NCBI GenBank assembly: GCA_019802505.1
Contig: JAFMOC010000083.1
Span: forward strand, 2,077,501 to 2,141,500
DNA: 64,000 nucleotides
Source of the DNA: Corydoras sp. C115
Taxonomy: Eukaryota; Chordata; Actinopteri; Siluriformes; Callichthyidae
Reading direction: 5' to 3'
Shown: positions 12,112-23,900 of the stretch, piece after piece
How the letters are laid out: each line of letters opens with the position of its first letter
Position numbering within the stretch: position 1 is the stretch's first letter
The notes under the pieces: model-generated
What the model saw: only the letters and a program-made list of their open reading frames with translations
Told to the model about the DNA's origin: nothing
The model's database searches: none
Program-made: the position numbers and the translations under genes

Positions 12112-12948
12112 ACGTATGAAAAATTTAAACAATTTTTTTTTGTATTTGTAAATCACTTTTTATAAAATCATCAGCTAAATGACCAATTATAATGTAAATG
12201 TAATTTGTTACTAAATATGTTTTTAAAAAGCCAGTTGTAGCTTTTTGTAGCTCAAATAAGTTCAGCTGCTCTCTGAGTCATGTTATGCATCATTGGGTAT
12301 TTCAACTGTCAAGTTTCGTAACTATTCCCATAGGTATGACTACTATAAACCATATTAATATGAATATAATAATGTTTACATAGTGATTTTTACATTTCAC
12401 AAATGTCACAAAGAAACATTACATGAAATTAACAGAACCAAGAAAATGCCAACAACCGAAGTTGACAAAAGCCAACTATGTTGAGAACAAAACATTCCAT
12501 TAGGAGGAGCTTTCTAGGAGAACTCTTTGACCTCAGCAATAACCTTTTGGGGTTATTATTATTATATAATAATAATGTAATAATATGATATTTTAGGGAC
12601 CAATGGAAACCTTGATTTATATCACTAAACCTTGGTTTAATATCACCTAGATATTCTGAGGGATTATATATTTTAAATTGACTAAAATTGAGCTGAAGTG
12701 AGTAGACTTTACGCCAAATATAATAACAACTAAGCTGATATTGTGAAAATTTAAAGATATTTTGTTATTTTATTTAGTCGCATTTATGTCAATGCAACAG
12801 TTCTTCTAAAGTTGTCCAAAATACTTCAGGCAAGTGGACACTGGATGTTCAGGCCTGAGAAATGTGAATCTAATATTTGCACCAACCACACACAACCCAC
12901 TGATTCCAGAACAAACGCAACACTTTATTTAATTTAATAGATTGGTTT
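12112..12948. other. TRIM first intron, nothing recognised
   Basis: Between the RING exon and the presumed first exon. AT-rich, only short (ATT) runs at 12554-12590. Confidence 0.55.
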
Positions 12949-13137
12949 GGTCATTTAGCAGATGCTTTTATCCAAAGCCACTTACAGAGTACAGGGTTCA
13001 TCACAACATCTCTGGAGCAATGAGGGTTAAGGGCCTTGCTCAAGGACCCACATTGGTAACTTCAGTGGACCTGGGAATTGAACCGCCAACCTTCAGATTG
13101 ATAGCCCAATGCCCTAACCACTGAGCTACCGCTCCTC
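12949..13137 (-). repeat. Second tRNA-derived SINE family, copy A
   Basis: Reverse copy. Head (gagctaccgctcc) and B-box complement are at the right; the left end reads catttagcagatgcttttatcc, a tail shared by fish L2-type elements. Different from the main SINE. Confidence 0.7.
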
Positions 13138-13439
13138 TGTGATTCTGTAAATTTCATAATAAACATAATAAAAAAGTTAACAAAGTTTTTTCTGAAGATA
13201 CCATTCAAGTTCTCCAAATTATATTATGAAAATTTGGACCAGGGCACAGTATATAGGAAAACATTGAAGAAAATTTGATTTATTATTGTTGAAAAAATAA
13301 AATAAACTTAAATTAAATGTAAATGTAATCATTACCCCATAAAATTAATAAATCATCGATGTAAAGTGTAACCAGCCTTCAGACCACAGTCAGAAAAATA
13401 TTATCCTTCACATTTAGCCTATCTGTGCAGTGAAACACA

Positions 13440-13615
13440 CACACATATACACACACACACAAATAAAGTGAGCACACGTGCCAGGAGCAGTGGGAACCCT
13501 TGCATATGGTGCACTGGGAGCAATTAGGGTTAGATTCCTTGCTCAAGGGCACTTTGTCCATAGTACTTGGTGTAACTGGGAATTGAACCTGGGACCTTGT
13601 AATGCCTTGTTTATT
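13440..13615 (-). repeat. Degraded tRNA-SINE-like relic
   Basis: Contains ccttgctcaagggcac and gggaattgaacctggga, words typical of fish tRNA-derived SINEs in reverse; too decayed to assign. Confidence 0.4.
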
Positions 13616-13935
13616 AACCCGACCTGAGTGTGTACTGATTTATTATACCTATTCTAGTGTTGTTCCACATTTTTAATGTACAATGCACATTTTTTAGTTT
13701 GACCCAGTTGCATCCATCTTTAGTGCTATAATAACATCTATTGACAGATGATGAATTCTCTTGGCTTTCCTTAGAATAACAAAAGATTTTACAAAACAGA
13801 AGGCTAGAACATTTCTTAAAAAGCTGTTTTGATTTGCAAATGTTAACATTTCAAAACCATGCAACTCAATTATATAGAAATTACCTTCCAAAACTTTAAA
13901 CTCATTTGATAATTTCAACCAGAAGCAGGTCTTAC

Positions 13936-14035
13936 CTTTTTCAAGGACGAGAACGTGAGTTGAAAAGGCGGCTCCCAGCTTCGTTTCTCATGAGCGCTGC
14001 CTTCTCTCCACCCTATTCTTACGTTCAAGAGTCAA
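13936..14035 (-). other. Probable untranslated first exon of the TRIM gene
   Basis: A strong donor (aaaag|gtaagacct) ends an exon at 13936. A TATA box lies at 14067-14061, so transcription would start near 14035, giving a first exon of about 100 bp. The next acceptor in use would be the one at 11053, leaving the ATG in exon 2. The upper boundary is inferred from the TATA position. Confidence 0.55.
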
Positions 14036-14060
14036 ATGTCTTTGCTGCTTTCACTCCTCC

Positions 14061-14067
14061 TTATATA
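14061..14067 (-). promoter_or_regulatory. TATA box of the TRIM promoter
   Basis: TATATAA on the minus strand, about 125 bp upstream of the first-exon donor. Right strand and spacing for the TRIM promoter. Confidence 0.5.
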
Positions 14068-14127
14068 CTATGAAACCTGTACAGATGCAGGGTGGTTCTT
14101 TAACACATTACAGACTGGTTTTAACCT

Positions 14128-14140
14128 GTTTCGTTCTCAT
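14128..14140 (-). promoter_or_regulatory. ISRE/IRF-like site upstream of TRIM
   Basis: Minus strand reads atgagaacgaaac, one mismatch from the GAAANNGAAAC core, about 60 bp upstream of the TATA box. A second GAAACGAA-like site lies at 13979-13991 inside the first exon. Interferon control is inference from motif and family. Confidence 0.4.
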
Positions 14141-14353
14141 GATTCTCCTCTGAAGGTTTATCTCTTAGATCTGAAACTTTTAGATTTCTCATCCATTCCG
14201 TATTGCAGTTTTCTAAAGCCTTACTGTAAAAGAACTATTATACAGTACAGCAAAGTGCACAACGTATTTACTGATTTAGACAGTAATACCAGTGATCTGT
14301 ATGATGTTTTGGCCAAATCATTAGGCCAAGTCTTAACCAGTATTCTCTGTTCT

Positions 14354-14561
14354 TTCATTCATTCATTATTCCCGCTTTGACAGTAATGCCCACCAGTGAC
14401 GTCTGTATGCCAATCCATCGTTGGGCACACACTCACACAAACACACTTATTGGCCAATTGAATCCCACTGTTGGAGAACCCGGAGGCCTACGAGACACTT
14501 AACAGAAACTAATTCGAACCGGGAATTAGCGCTGAAGGCGAACTAACCCTACCGTGCCGCC
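14354..14561 (-). repeat. V-SINE-like copy with many small deletions
   Basis: Collinear with the consensus from tail to head but only about 208 bp; at least six separate gaps. Confidence 0.82.
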
Positions 14562-14710
14562 TGTCATGATGTTCTTCCAATGTGAAAAAGTCTGTTTGGC
14601 TGTCAATGTGCTCCAACCTGTTTAGCTACAACAAGAAAGGCATTACTTTGATTTTATACAGCCTTGCGATGTTGCAAGATCTAAATCTGGATATTTAGGA
14701 GTTTTGTACA

Positions 14711-15057
14711 TTCATTCATTCATTATCTCCCGCTTTATCCTCTATTAGGGTCGCGGTGGGTTTCCCCATGCCCATCCAGGGGAGAACGTCTCGGGAGCTG
14801 GGCAGATACACCCAGGACAGGGCGCCAATCCATCGCTGGGTACACACTCACACACTCAAAAACACTCTATATGGGGCAATTTAGAGAATTCAATTAACTT
14901 GATCCATGTTTTTGGACTGTGGGAGGAAACCGGAGAACCCGAAGGAAACCCACGCCGACACGGGGAGAACATGGAAACTCCACCCAGATGGGGATTCGAA
15001 CCGGGAATCCCTAGTGCTGAGAGGCGAACGTGCTAACCACTAAGCCACCGTGCAGCC
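14711..15057 (-). repeat. V-SINE-like copy, full length
   Basis: Target duplication 'gagttttgtaca'. Confidence 0.95.
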
Positions 15058-15773
15058 GAGTTTTGTACAATTTATTAAATTTTACTAAAACACTACAAAT
15101 TACGTTTATTACTCAATATATAAAAGGCTGCAGTTGTTTGTTTACTGGTTATTTCATGCATCACAGGCCGCAAATTTAAATCAGTTTCTGTATTATGGCC
15201 ATTCGATCTGCTCTAAAACTTTGTGTTGATACTTACTAGTAATAAATTGTAGGCTAAAGTTAATAACAGTTGTGCAGTGTTACTGCATAAGGTCTCAAAG
15301 TGTAGTGTTGTTTTTTGCACTGGTTTGTCTGCATTTTTTGAATTCTAAAATTAGAAGTGTGTACAAGCAGTGTAATGTCGCACATATTTCAGTGTTTAGG
15401 TTTTTTTTTTTTTTTTGCAGTTGACCCCACTCAGATAGTTTAAATATTTCAGCCTTATTTTAAAGATAAGATAGAAGCACAGCAAACCAAAGATCTCTCA
15501 GTCACATCAGATTCAGTGACAAACCAGCAGATGAAACAGATGGGTACATACTGTCTGTAAAAGATCTCTGATAAAATGGCTGTAACCTGGATTGCAATAG
15601 TTGTTTTTACCCCAAATCAAACAAACACATCATTCTGTGCTTAATAATTACATGTAAAAAAAGACCCACAAGAACACTTTCACCGAACATTACCGGTTTC
15701 CAAAACAATTACGTATGAGGATATTCTGACACAAGCAATATCTTTTGCACATATACTTTTTATAAAAGCAATG
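15058..15773. other. Intergenic, no gene seen
   Basis: Between TRIM and the VWA gene; a T-run at 15402-15416 is the only feature. Confidence 0.6.
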
Positions 15774-16123
15774 GGGCGGCACGGTGGCTTAGTGGTTAGC
15801 ACGTTCTCCTCTCAGGGCTAGGGATTCCCGGTTCGAATCCCCATCTGGGTGGAGTTTCCATGTTCTCCCCGTGTCCGCGTGGGTTTCCTCCGGGTTCTCC
15901 GGTTTCCTCCCACAGTCCAAAAACATGGATCAAGGTCAATTGAGTTCTCCAAAAATTGCCCCATATAGAGTGTGTCTGTGTGAGTGAGTGTGTGCTCAGT
16001 GATAGATTGGCGCCCTGTCCTGGGTCTATCTGCCCAGCGTCCGAGATGTTCTCCCCTGGGTGGGCATGGGGAACCCCACCGCGACCCTAATAGAGGATAC
16101 AGCAGAAGATAATGGATGGATGG
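15774..16123 (+). repeat. V-SINE-like copy, full length
   Basis: Target duplication 'ataaaagcaatgg'. GGAT-type tail. Confidence 0.95.
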
Positions 16124-16230
16124 ATAAAAGCAATGGTGATCTATTTTAAATGCTAAACAAATTAATGTTGCAACACTTTTTTTTACATGGAATAAGAGGC
16201 TACAACATGCATCCTCCAGAAAACTGTTAA

Positions 16231-16563
16231 TTCATTCATTCATTCATTCATTCATTCATTCATTCATTATCTCCCGCTTTATCCTCTATTAGGGTCGCGG
16301 GGGGGTCCCCATGCCCATCCAGGGGAGAATGTTTCGGGCGCTGGGCAGATACACCCAGGACAGGGCGCCAATCTATTGCTGGGCACACACTCACTCACAC
16401 AAACACACTCTATATGGGGCAATTTGGAGAACTCAATTGACTTGATCCATGTTTTTGGACTGTGGGAGGAAACCAGAGAACCCGCAGGAAACCCACACAG
16501 ACACGGGGAGAACATAGAAACTCTAAGAGGCGAACGTGCTAACCACTAAGCCACTGTGTCGCC
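16231..16563 (-). repeat. V-SINE-like copy, long GAAT tail
   Basis: Target duplication 'aaaactgttaa'. B-box region deleted. Confidence 0.94.
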
Positions 16564-16734
16564 AAAACTGTTAATATATATACATTTTTGGACCACTATA
16601 CATAGTGGTGGAAAACAATCACTGCTTAATGTTCTGCATGGACAAAGGTAAATCAATGTTGGAGTTCCCACTCAAAACATTAGAGACAACAGTTAAATTA
16701 AGGATGCGAATTCCCCGCTGCTAGTTAATCAACT

Positions 16735-17090
16735 CATTTTCTTTCGCTTAATTCTCTATTAGGGTCGTATGGGTTTTGTTCCTATGCCCATCCAGGGCAG
16801 AACGTTTCAGATCCTTGGCAGATACACCCAGAACAGGGCACCAATCCATTACTGGGCCCACACTTACTCACACAGACACACATACACATGCTATATAGAG
16901 GATATTTAGATGGGGCAATTCAGAGCAGCCAATTCACCTCAAATCCATGTTTTTTGGACTGTGGGAGGAAGCCAGAAAAAATATCTCATGCATACATGGG
17001 GAGGACATGAAAACTTTCCCAGATTGGTATTCAAACCTGAATTCCCAGTGTTGAGAGGCAACATGCTAACCACTATACCTCTGTGCTGCA
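16735..17090 (-). repeat. Old diverged SINE copy
   Basis: Collinear with the main SINE but with many substitutions (tcagagcagccaattcacc), like the copies at 27400, 42251 and 53628. Confidence 0.78.
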
Positions 17091-17199
17091 CACTAGTTAG
17101 TCATGTGTTAGTCACACATCAGTCATTTTTAGACAATGAAAATTTGTGTTTGTAAATCATCAACAAAAAAACCCCATCAAATTTGATATAAATGTAAAT

Positions 17200-17205
17200 T
17201 TTATT
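17200..17205 (-). terminator. Candidate poly(A) signal of the VWA gene
   Basis: AATAAA on the minus strand, about 620 bp past the stop. Using it would place the SINE at 17312-17667 in the 3' UTR. Confidence 0.3.
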
Positions 17206-17311
17206 AAAATGTATAACCATTTATCTATGATACACAAAAGTTAATTTGCCCACCATATTTGGAGTGAATCAGCAGTCCTCTGTAACAAAGACTGTTCATC
17301 AAAGGTACAAT

Positions 17312-17667
17312 CATTCATTCATTCATTCATTATCTCCCGCTTTTTATCCTCTATTAGGGTCGCGGTGGGGGTTCTCCATGCCCATCCAGGGGAGAACGTC
17401 TCGGGCGCTGGGCAGATAGACCCAGGACAGGGGACCAATCCATCGCTGGGCACACACTCACTCACACAGACACACTCTATATGGGGCAATTTTAAGAAGT
17501 CAATTGACTTGATCCATGTTTTTGGACTGTGGGAGGAAACCGGAGAACCCAGAGGAAACCCACGCAGACACGGGGAGAACATGGAAACTCCACCCAGATG
17601 GGGATTCGAACCGGGAATCCCTAGAGCTGAGAGGCGAACGTGCTAACCACTAAGCCACCGTGCCGCC
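17312..17667 (-). repeat. V-SINE-like copy, full length
   Basis: Target duplication 'aggtacaatca'. About 160 bp past the VWA gene stop. Confidence 0.95.
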
Positions 17668-17826
17668 AGGTACAATCATAATCTTATAATAATAAACATT
17701 AATAATTATAAATAAAATTTTAGATAATATTATTAAAACTCAGTTATAAATACATAGGTCAATTGTATTTCAGTTTCTGCAATGTTCCTCACAACCATAA
17801 GTTTGCCATCATTGATCATGCTTTGC

Positions 17827-17922
17827 TCATATTTTCATTGCTGCTTTTTCATGTTTCTTGTTTCCGATGCTTGTAGCCCTCTTCAGCTGGTACACCACAT
17901 TCGCTGCCTCATCTGACAAACT
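17827..17922 (-). CDS. VWA gene last coding exon
   Basis: Acceptor tttgtag, TGA at 17829-17827. Ends in a basic helix (VVYQLKRATSIGNKK). No clear poly(A) signal before 17205-17200, which reads AATAAA on the minus strand. Confidence 0.76.
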   Translation of the reverse strand, partial: SLSDEAANVVYQLKRATSIGNKKHEKAAMKI

Positions 17923-20900
17923 CTACAAAATAAGTTTTATTTGTTAACACCAGCAGCGTTTCAAAGAAATCATTAAACAGTTGTCTTCCTTCCTAAACTT
18001 ACAGTGGTAGATCCTCCACTGGCGAGAAAAGTAGCACTGCTGGTCTCCTACATGAAGATAAAGTAGGGGAAAGTTCACAGAGATTGGTTCTATGATCTGA
18101 GATCAGGCACAACTGCTTTATCTCATGCATACAAAATGATAGTTGCCATTCAAGTTTGAAGTGTATTTGTGTAAATGTAGGTGTGAGTTAAACAAAGGCA
18201 TAGCGTAGCAGAATGTTTTAAACTAGGACAAACAACATTTGAAACCTACTGGACAGAAAGGCTGGATAGTTGCTAAATTGAATGAAAATTAAAAAAACTT
18301 ATGGCCACTCCACAATGTATTAAGAATACACAGTAATATTGACCCGGGCTTCAACCTGTTTTTAGAAAAGCTATAAGTTTTGCTCTGTTGAGCATTCTTA
18401 ATTTCTACAAAACACAAAGTAAACAATGGTACATCCAAGTAATTCATGCATTCATTCATTCATTCATTCATTCATTCATTCATTATCTCCCGCTTTATCC
18501 TCTATTAGGGTCGCGGTGGGGTTCCCCATGCCCATCCAGGGGAGAAAGTTTTGGGCGCTAGGCAGATAGACCCAGGACAGGGCGCCAATCTATCGCTGGG
18601 CACACACTCACTCACACATACACACTCTATATGGGGCAATTTGGAGAACTCAATTGACTTGATCCATGTTTTTGGACTGTGGGAGGAAACCGGAGAACCC
18701 GGAGGAAACCCACGCGGACACGGGGAGAACATGGAAACTCCACCCAGATGGGGATTCGAACCGGGAATCCCTAGCGCTGAGAGGCGAACGTACTAACCAT
18801 AAGCCACCGTGCCGCCAATTTATAGTAATAAGGTTCTAAATATTGACTGAATGTATAAAGGGCGCGGTAGCTCGGTGGTAGGGCATTGGGCTATCAAACC
18901 GAAGGTTTGCGGTTCAAATCCCAGGTCCACTGAAGTTACCAGTGTGGGTCCTTGAGGAAGACCAAAGTGCTAAATGCTAAGTGACCAAATGTAAATGTAA
19001 ATAAATATTAATTAAATGTATATTTTGCCCAGCGATAGATTGGCGCCCTGTCCTGGGTGTATCTGCCCAGCGCCCGAAACGTTCTCCCCTGGATGGGCAT
19101 GGGGAACCCCCCCCCCCCCACCGCGACCATAATATAGGATAAAGCAGAAGATAATGAATGAATTAATAAATGCATATTTTAAAAAATCAATAAATACTAC
19201 CCAGAGGTTTTTGAATCATTGCATCTATGTTCATGCAGCTTGTGCAACCAAGTCATGGTTGTCAAATGAACAGAAGTGACATGATTTAAGTAAGCAAGGT
19301 TTAAGTTATGGTGCACAATTTTTTATTGTTTTTTACACTTAAAAATAAGGAAAGTCAAGAAATTTAAAACTCCAATAACCTGGAATTTCAATAACCAGCT
19401 ACTTTCAACCATGCCATTCAGTCATGCCACAACAAACAACTGAACTGCACATGACCTGGACCTCTCTCATCAGCTCCCAGGTCTTAGTTACTTTCTCGCT
19501 ACACCCCTCCCATGGTAGGTTTATCTTTCTGGCTCAAAAAACTTCTTTACACTACATTTGTTAACAATGACTTCACATAGTGTCCAGTCTACTGGAAAGA
19601 TAATGTGGCAGTTGATTAACTGATGTCTAGAAGGTGAATAGTAAACCTGTCTGTAGAACTTGATGGCTCAGAAATGACCCCATTGACCCTATTACATTAT
19701 GGGTCAATTAGATCAGTTTTTACTATTTGGTTGTTCATAATACTGGTTACTCTTCTTATTTTTTATTTTACAGTATTTTTTAGGGTCTCAAACTGCATGT
19801 TGAATAATAATTTTCCTATAATTGTATTGAAACTGGATGGGTCAAATTTTCTTTTAATTAAAGTAAATTGAGGGCACGGTGGCTTAGTGGTTAGCACGTT
19901 CGCCTCTCAGCACTAGGGATTCCCGGTTCGAATCCCCATCTGGGTGGAGTTTCCATGTTCTCCCCGTGTCCACGTGGGTTTCCTCCGGGTTCTCCAGTTT
20001 CCTTCCACAGTCCAAAAACATGGATCAAGCCAATTGAGTTCTCCAAATTGCCCCATATAGAGTGTGTCTGTGTGAGTGAGTGTGTGCCCAGCGATGGATT
20101 GGTGCCCTGTCCTGGGTGTGTCTGACCAGCGCCCGAAATGTTCTCCCCTGGATGGGCATGGGGAACCCCACCGCGACCCTAATAGAGGATAAAGCGGAAG
20201 ATAATGAATGAATGAATGAATGAATGAATGAAAGTAAATTGAAACTAAGTGCTGTGTGTCTGCCCTGAGATGGGAAAGGCTCCAGCACCCATAACCATAA
20301 TTGGGATGAGCACCTAGAATATCTAATTATATCACTAAATGTAAATGTTTTTATCTCTGACCTTTGTGTCTGGTTTGAGATCCTCACAGATCATACTCAT
20401 AGTACTGATCCAGTTTCCATAGATACTCTCTTCTTTCGGGCTTGGCTTTTGTTCACTGTTGGATATATTGATTGGCGTTAATTAGTCATACAATTACTTT
20501 CTTGTTTCCAAGTTGTTCATAAATAGCAAACTTTGATTAATCAAATATATGTTTTGATAAAAAAGTGGGGTGTCTTTAGCACAGGTATTTTATAACATGG
20601 ACAAAGTGTCCATTTTATTTTTTACATTAAGATAAACCTAAGCAACCCTTTTGAGTATATTTACTTTTTACATTACTACTTCAGTAACATATTTAATACT
20701 CTACTAACCTCTGTTTGTTCACTTATAAAATAATCGTACTGCATTATCTCAGAGCTATCTGGGCAAATATCAATTCATGCCTCATATAAAGGATTTCATA
20801 TTTACATACCTGATATCTTTAAGAAGGTCCTGGTGAGCTTTGAGTTGCCTTTGAGCCTCTTGTATCCTCCCCTCCATCGTGAGTCTGGCACACAGCTGAG

Positions 20901-23900
20901 CACAGTGCACACCCAGTACGGACATATTCAAACTCCCAGGCCATAACCAGCTACAGAAAGAACATATCAGTGTCCTAAAAACTAATCAGAGTTTAAAATC
21001 TGTGAAATTTTATTTTTTTTTGTAGTGTGATACCTGCTGGTAGTCACACGTTTCTGCTGAGTAATAACCCTTGTTACTTTCTTTACATCTCGAGTCTTGA
21101 AAGAGAGTTGAAGCTGGAATGGAACCCTGTCTCTTCGCTGAAAAGCTACACACAATTATTTATTGACATTTTTAAAATGTGGTTCATGATGTTTGTCCCT
21201 TTTGGTCATTGGTTTAGTATAAAATCAGGAAACCTTTTACCAAATGTTTGAAATATCTATGGCGGCACGGTGGCTTAGTGGTTAGCACGTTTGCCACTCA
21301 GCGCTAGGGATTCCCGGTTCGAATCCCAACTGGGTGGAGTTTCCATGTTCTCCCCGTGTCCGCGTGGGTTTCCTTCGGGTTCTCCGGTTTCCTCCCACAG
21401 TCCAAAAACATGGATCAAGTCAATTGAGTTCTCCCCATATAGAGTGTGTCTGTGTGAGTGAGTGTGTGCCCAGCAATGGATTGGTGTCCTGTCCTGGGTG
21501 TATCTGCCCAGCGCCCGAAACGTTCTCCCCTGGATGGGCATGGGGAACCCCCCCGCGACCCTAATAGAGGATAAAGCGGGAGATAATGAATGAATGAATG
21601 AAATATCTATCTTTATTAGTGACTCTGTTTTAATGTTTGTGTCCGAGTTTGCTTACTTTCTACATTTTCTGGTTTTACAGCAAACTGGAAAGTGATCTCA
21701 ACGTCCTCTGTGACATTTCCAATCTCCCTCATTAGTTTGTTCTTGTCCTCCTCAAAAGGATAATATCTGAGGACAAAAAAAAAAAAAAAAAAAAAAACCA
21801 TACACACACTTTTTGATTTCAGGTGGAAACACTTGTGAGTAGTGAAATTCTAAATCAGTTCACAATAAATGGTTAAATAGCCACAATATATGCTGCAGCA
21901 TATATTATATATGGTTTATAATAATTTTCAATAATTAGTAAAGGTTAAGGGCGGCACAGTGGCTTAGTGGTTATCATGTTCTCCTCTCAGCACTTGGGAT
22001 TCCAGGTTCGAATCCCCATCTGGGTGGAGTTTCCATGTTCTCCCTGTGTCCGCGTGGGTTTCCTCCGGGTTCTCGGTTTCCTCCCACAGTCCAAAAACAT
22101 GGATCAATTCAATTGAGTTCTCCAAATTGCCCCATATAGAGTGTGTCTGTGTACGTGTCTGTGTGTGGGAGTGTGTGCCCAGCAATAGATTGGTGCCCTG
22201 TCCTGGATGTATCTGCCCAGCGCCCGAAACGTTCTCCCCTGGATGGGCACGGGGAACCCCCCCGCAACCCTAATATAGGATAAAGCGGAAGATAATGGAT
22301 GAATGAATAAATAGTAAAGGTTACTAAGTAACCTTTAAGTAAAGACTTAGTGATTAGCACGTTCTCCTCTCAGCGCTAGGGATTCCCGGTTCGAATCCCA
22401 ATCTGGGTGGAGTTTCCATGTTCTCCCCGTGTCCTCGTAGGTTTCCTCCGGGTTCTCCAGTTTCCTCCCACAGTCCAAAAACAGGGATCAAGGTCAATTG
22501 AATTCTCCAAATTGCCCCATATAGAGTGTGTTTGTGTGAGTGTGTGCCCAACGACAGATTGGCGCCCTGTCCTGGGTGTATCTGCCCAGCGCCAGAGACG
22601 TTCTCCCCTGAATGGGCATGGGGAACCCCCCAGCAACCCTAATAGAGGATAAAGCGGAAGATAATGGATGGATAGTAAAGTTTATATACTGTAAAATTAA
22701 CTAGTACTCACACGCCGTCAGGTGCCAGAAGAGTTGCAACAACATTAGTAGCTAAGACGTTGTCAGACAAAGCACTCTGGATTTCTGCTGCAACTGTACA
22801 AATGTTGACTCTATTGATCTAGTGAAACAGCAAAATACACCAAAGGATGAAAAATTACAAAAACAAAGGCCTCGTTTCCTGCCTAGAGTCAAGATTCTGT
22901 CAGCATATGATTTTTATTCATATAAAATTATTCTATAGTTACTCCTAATATTACTAATATTGCTATATAAACACTCAACTTACACAGAAATATTAATTTA
23001 TTATTAATAGTAAAAATAACAAAAACATGTGTAACAAAAATGACTTAGACTTCTTTAAACTACACATAAATATTATGGTCCATCATGCACACAGTAGATG
23101 TACATTTGCATGATATTTAAAGATATTGCAACAAAAATGGAAATGGAATATATTTGTAAAGTCTAGAGTTATAATGTTAACAGGAAGTATATAGGGAGTT
23201 GTGTTCAGGTCTGTCTAAATGCAAATGATAGTTATTTTCATCAGATATTGTGGTGCCCTTTTCTTTCTTATATAATGAGTATATTACAGTGAAAATGACT
23301 TTAGGACATTTTATAGTAATAAAAGAAATGAAATTCTACAGTTTACTTTCTGTAAAAGGTTTTAGTCATTAAGGTTTTACTAATTATAGAATAGTTGTTG
23401 GCAGCTAGACTTTAGATTAAACAAAAGTGGCCTTCACAGCTCAGTATGAGTATGTAGGTTTTAAAACACCTAGAATGAAGAAATGCTTACATTCATTTCA
23501 TAAATTATTCAATCATGATGCAGTATACTTGATGGTATCTTTAAATTTCCATTGAACTTGACTTCCCCCCCCCCCTATTTTCTGGTAATTATGTTTCACA
23601 CATGCAGTCTTGATAGGACAATGTGGAAATAAAACCTCATATTTTTATATAACCTTTTAAACCAAGACAAATATTTTGCTTTCCATGAAAATAATGTTTA
23701 TTTTTTATGAAACCAAATCATTGATATTCTTGTTTGTCTCAATATTCATATGTTTAGATACATTCATTCATTCATTATCTCCCGCTTTATCCTCTATTAG
23801 GGTCGCGGTGTTTAGATACATGTGTCTGTATTAAAATGAATAAAAGTTTAATATATGCTTATACAGGCACAATAAAGCCATGCTACTATTGTGTGTGCAT

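Noticed and set aside
14036..14380. Plus-strand open frame of 114 codons
   Set aside because: It overlaps the TRIM promoter and a degraded SINE; no recognisable domain.
17198..17217. Twenty bases shared exactly with 53174-53193
   Set aside because: AT-only-like words (attttattaaaatg...) with unrelated flanks; chance or a very old relic.
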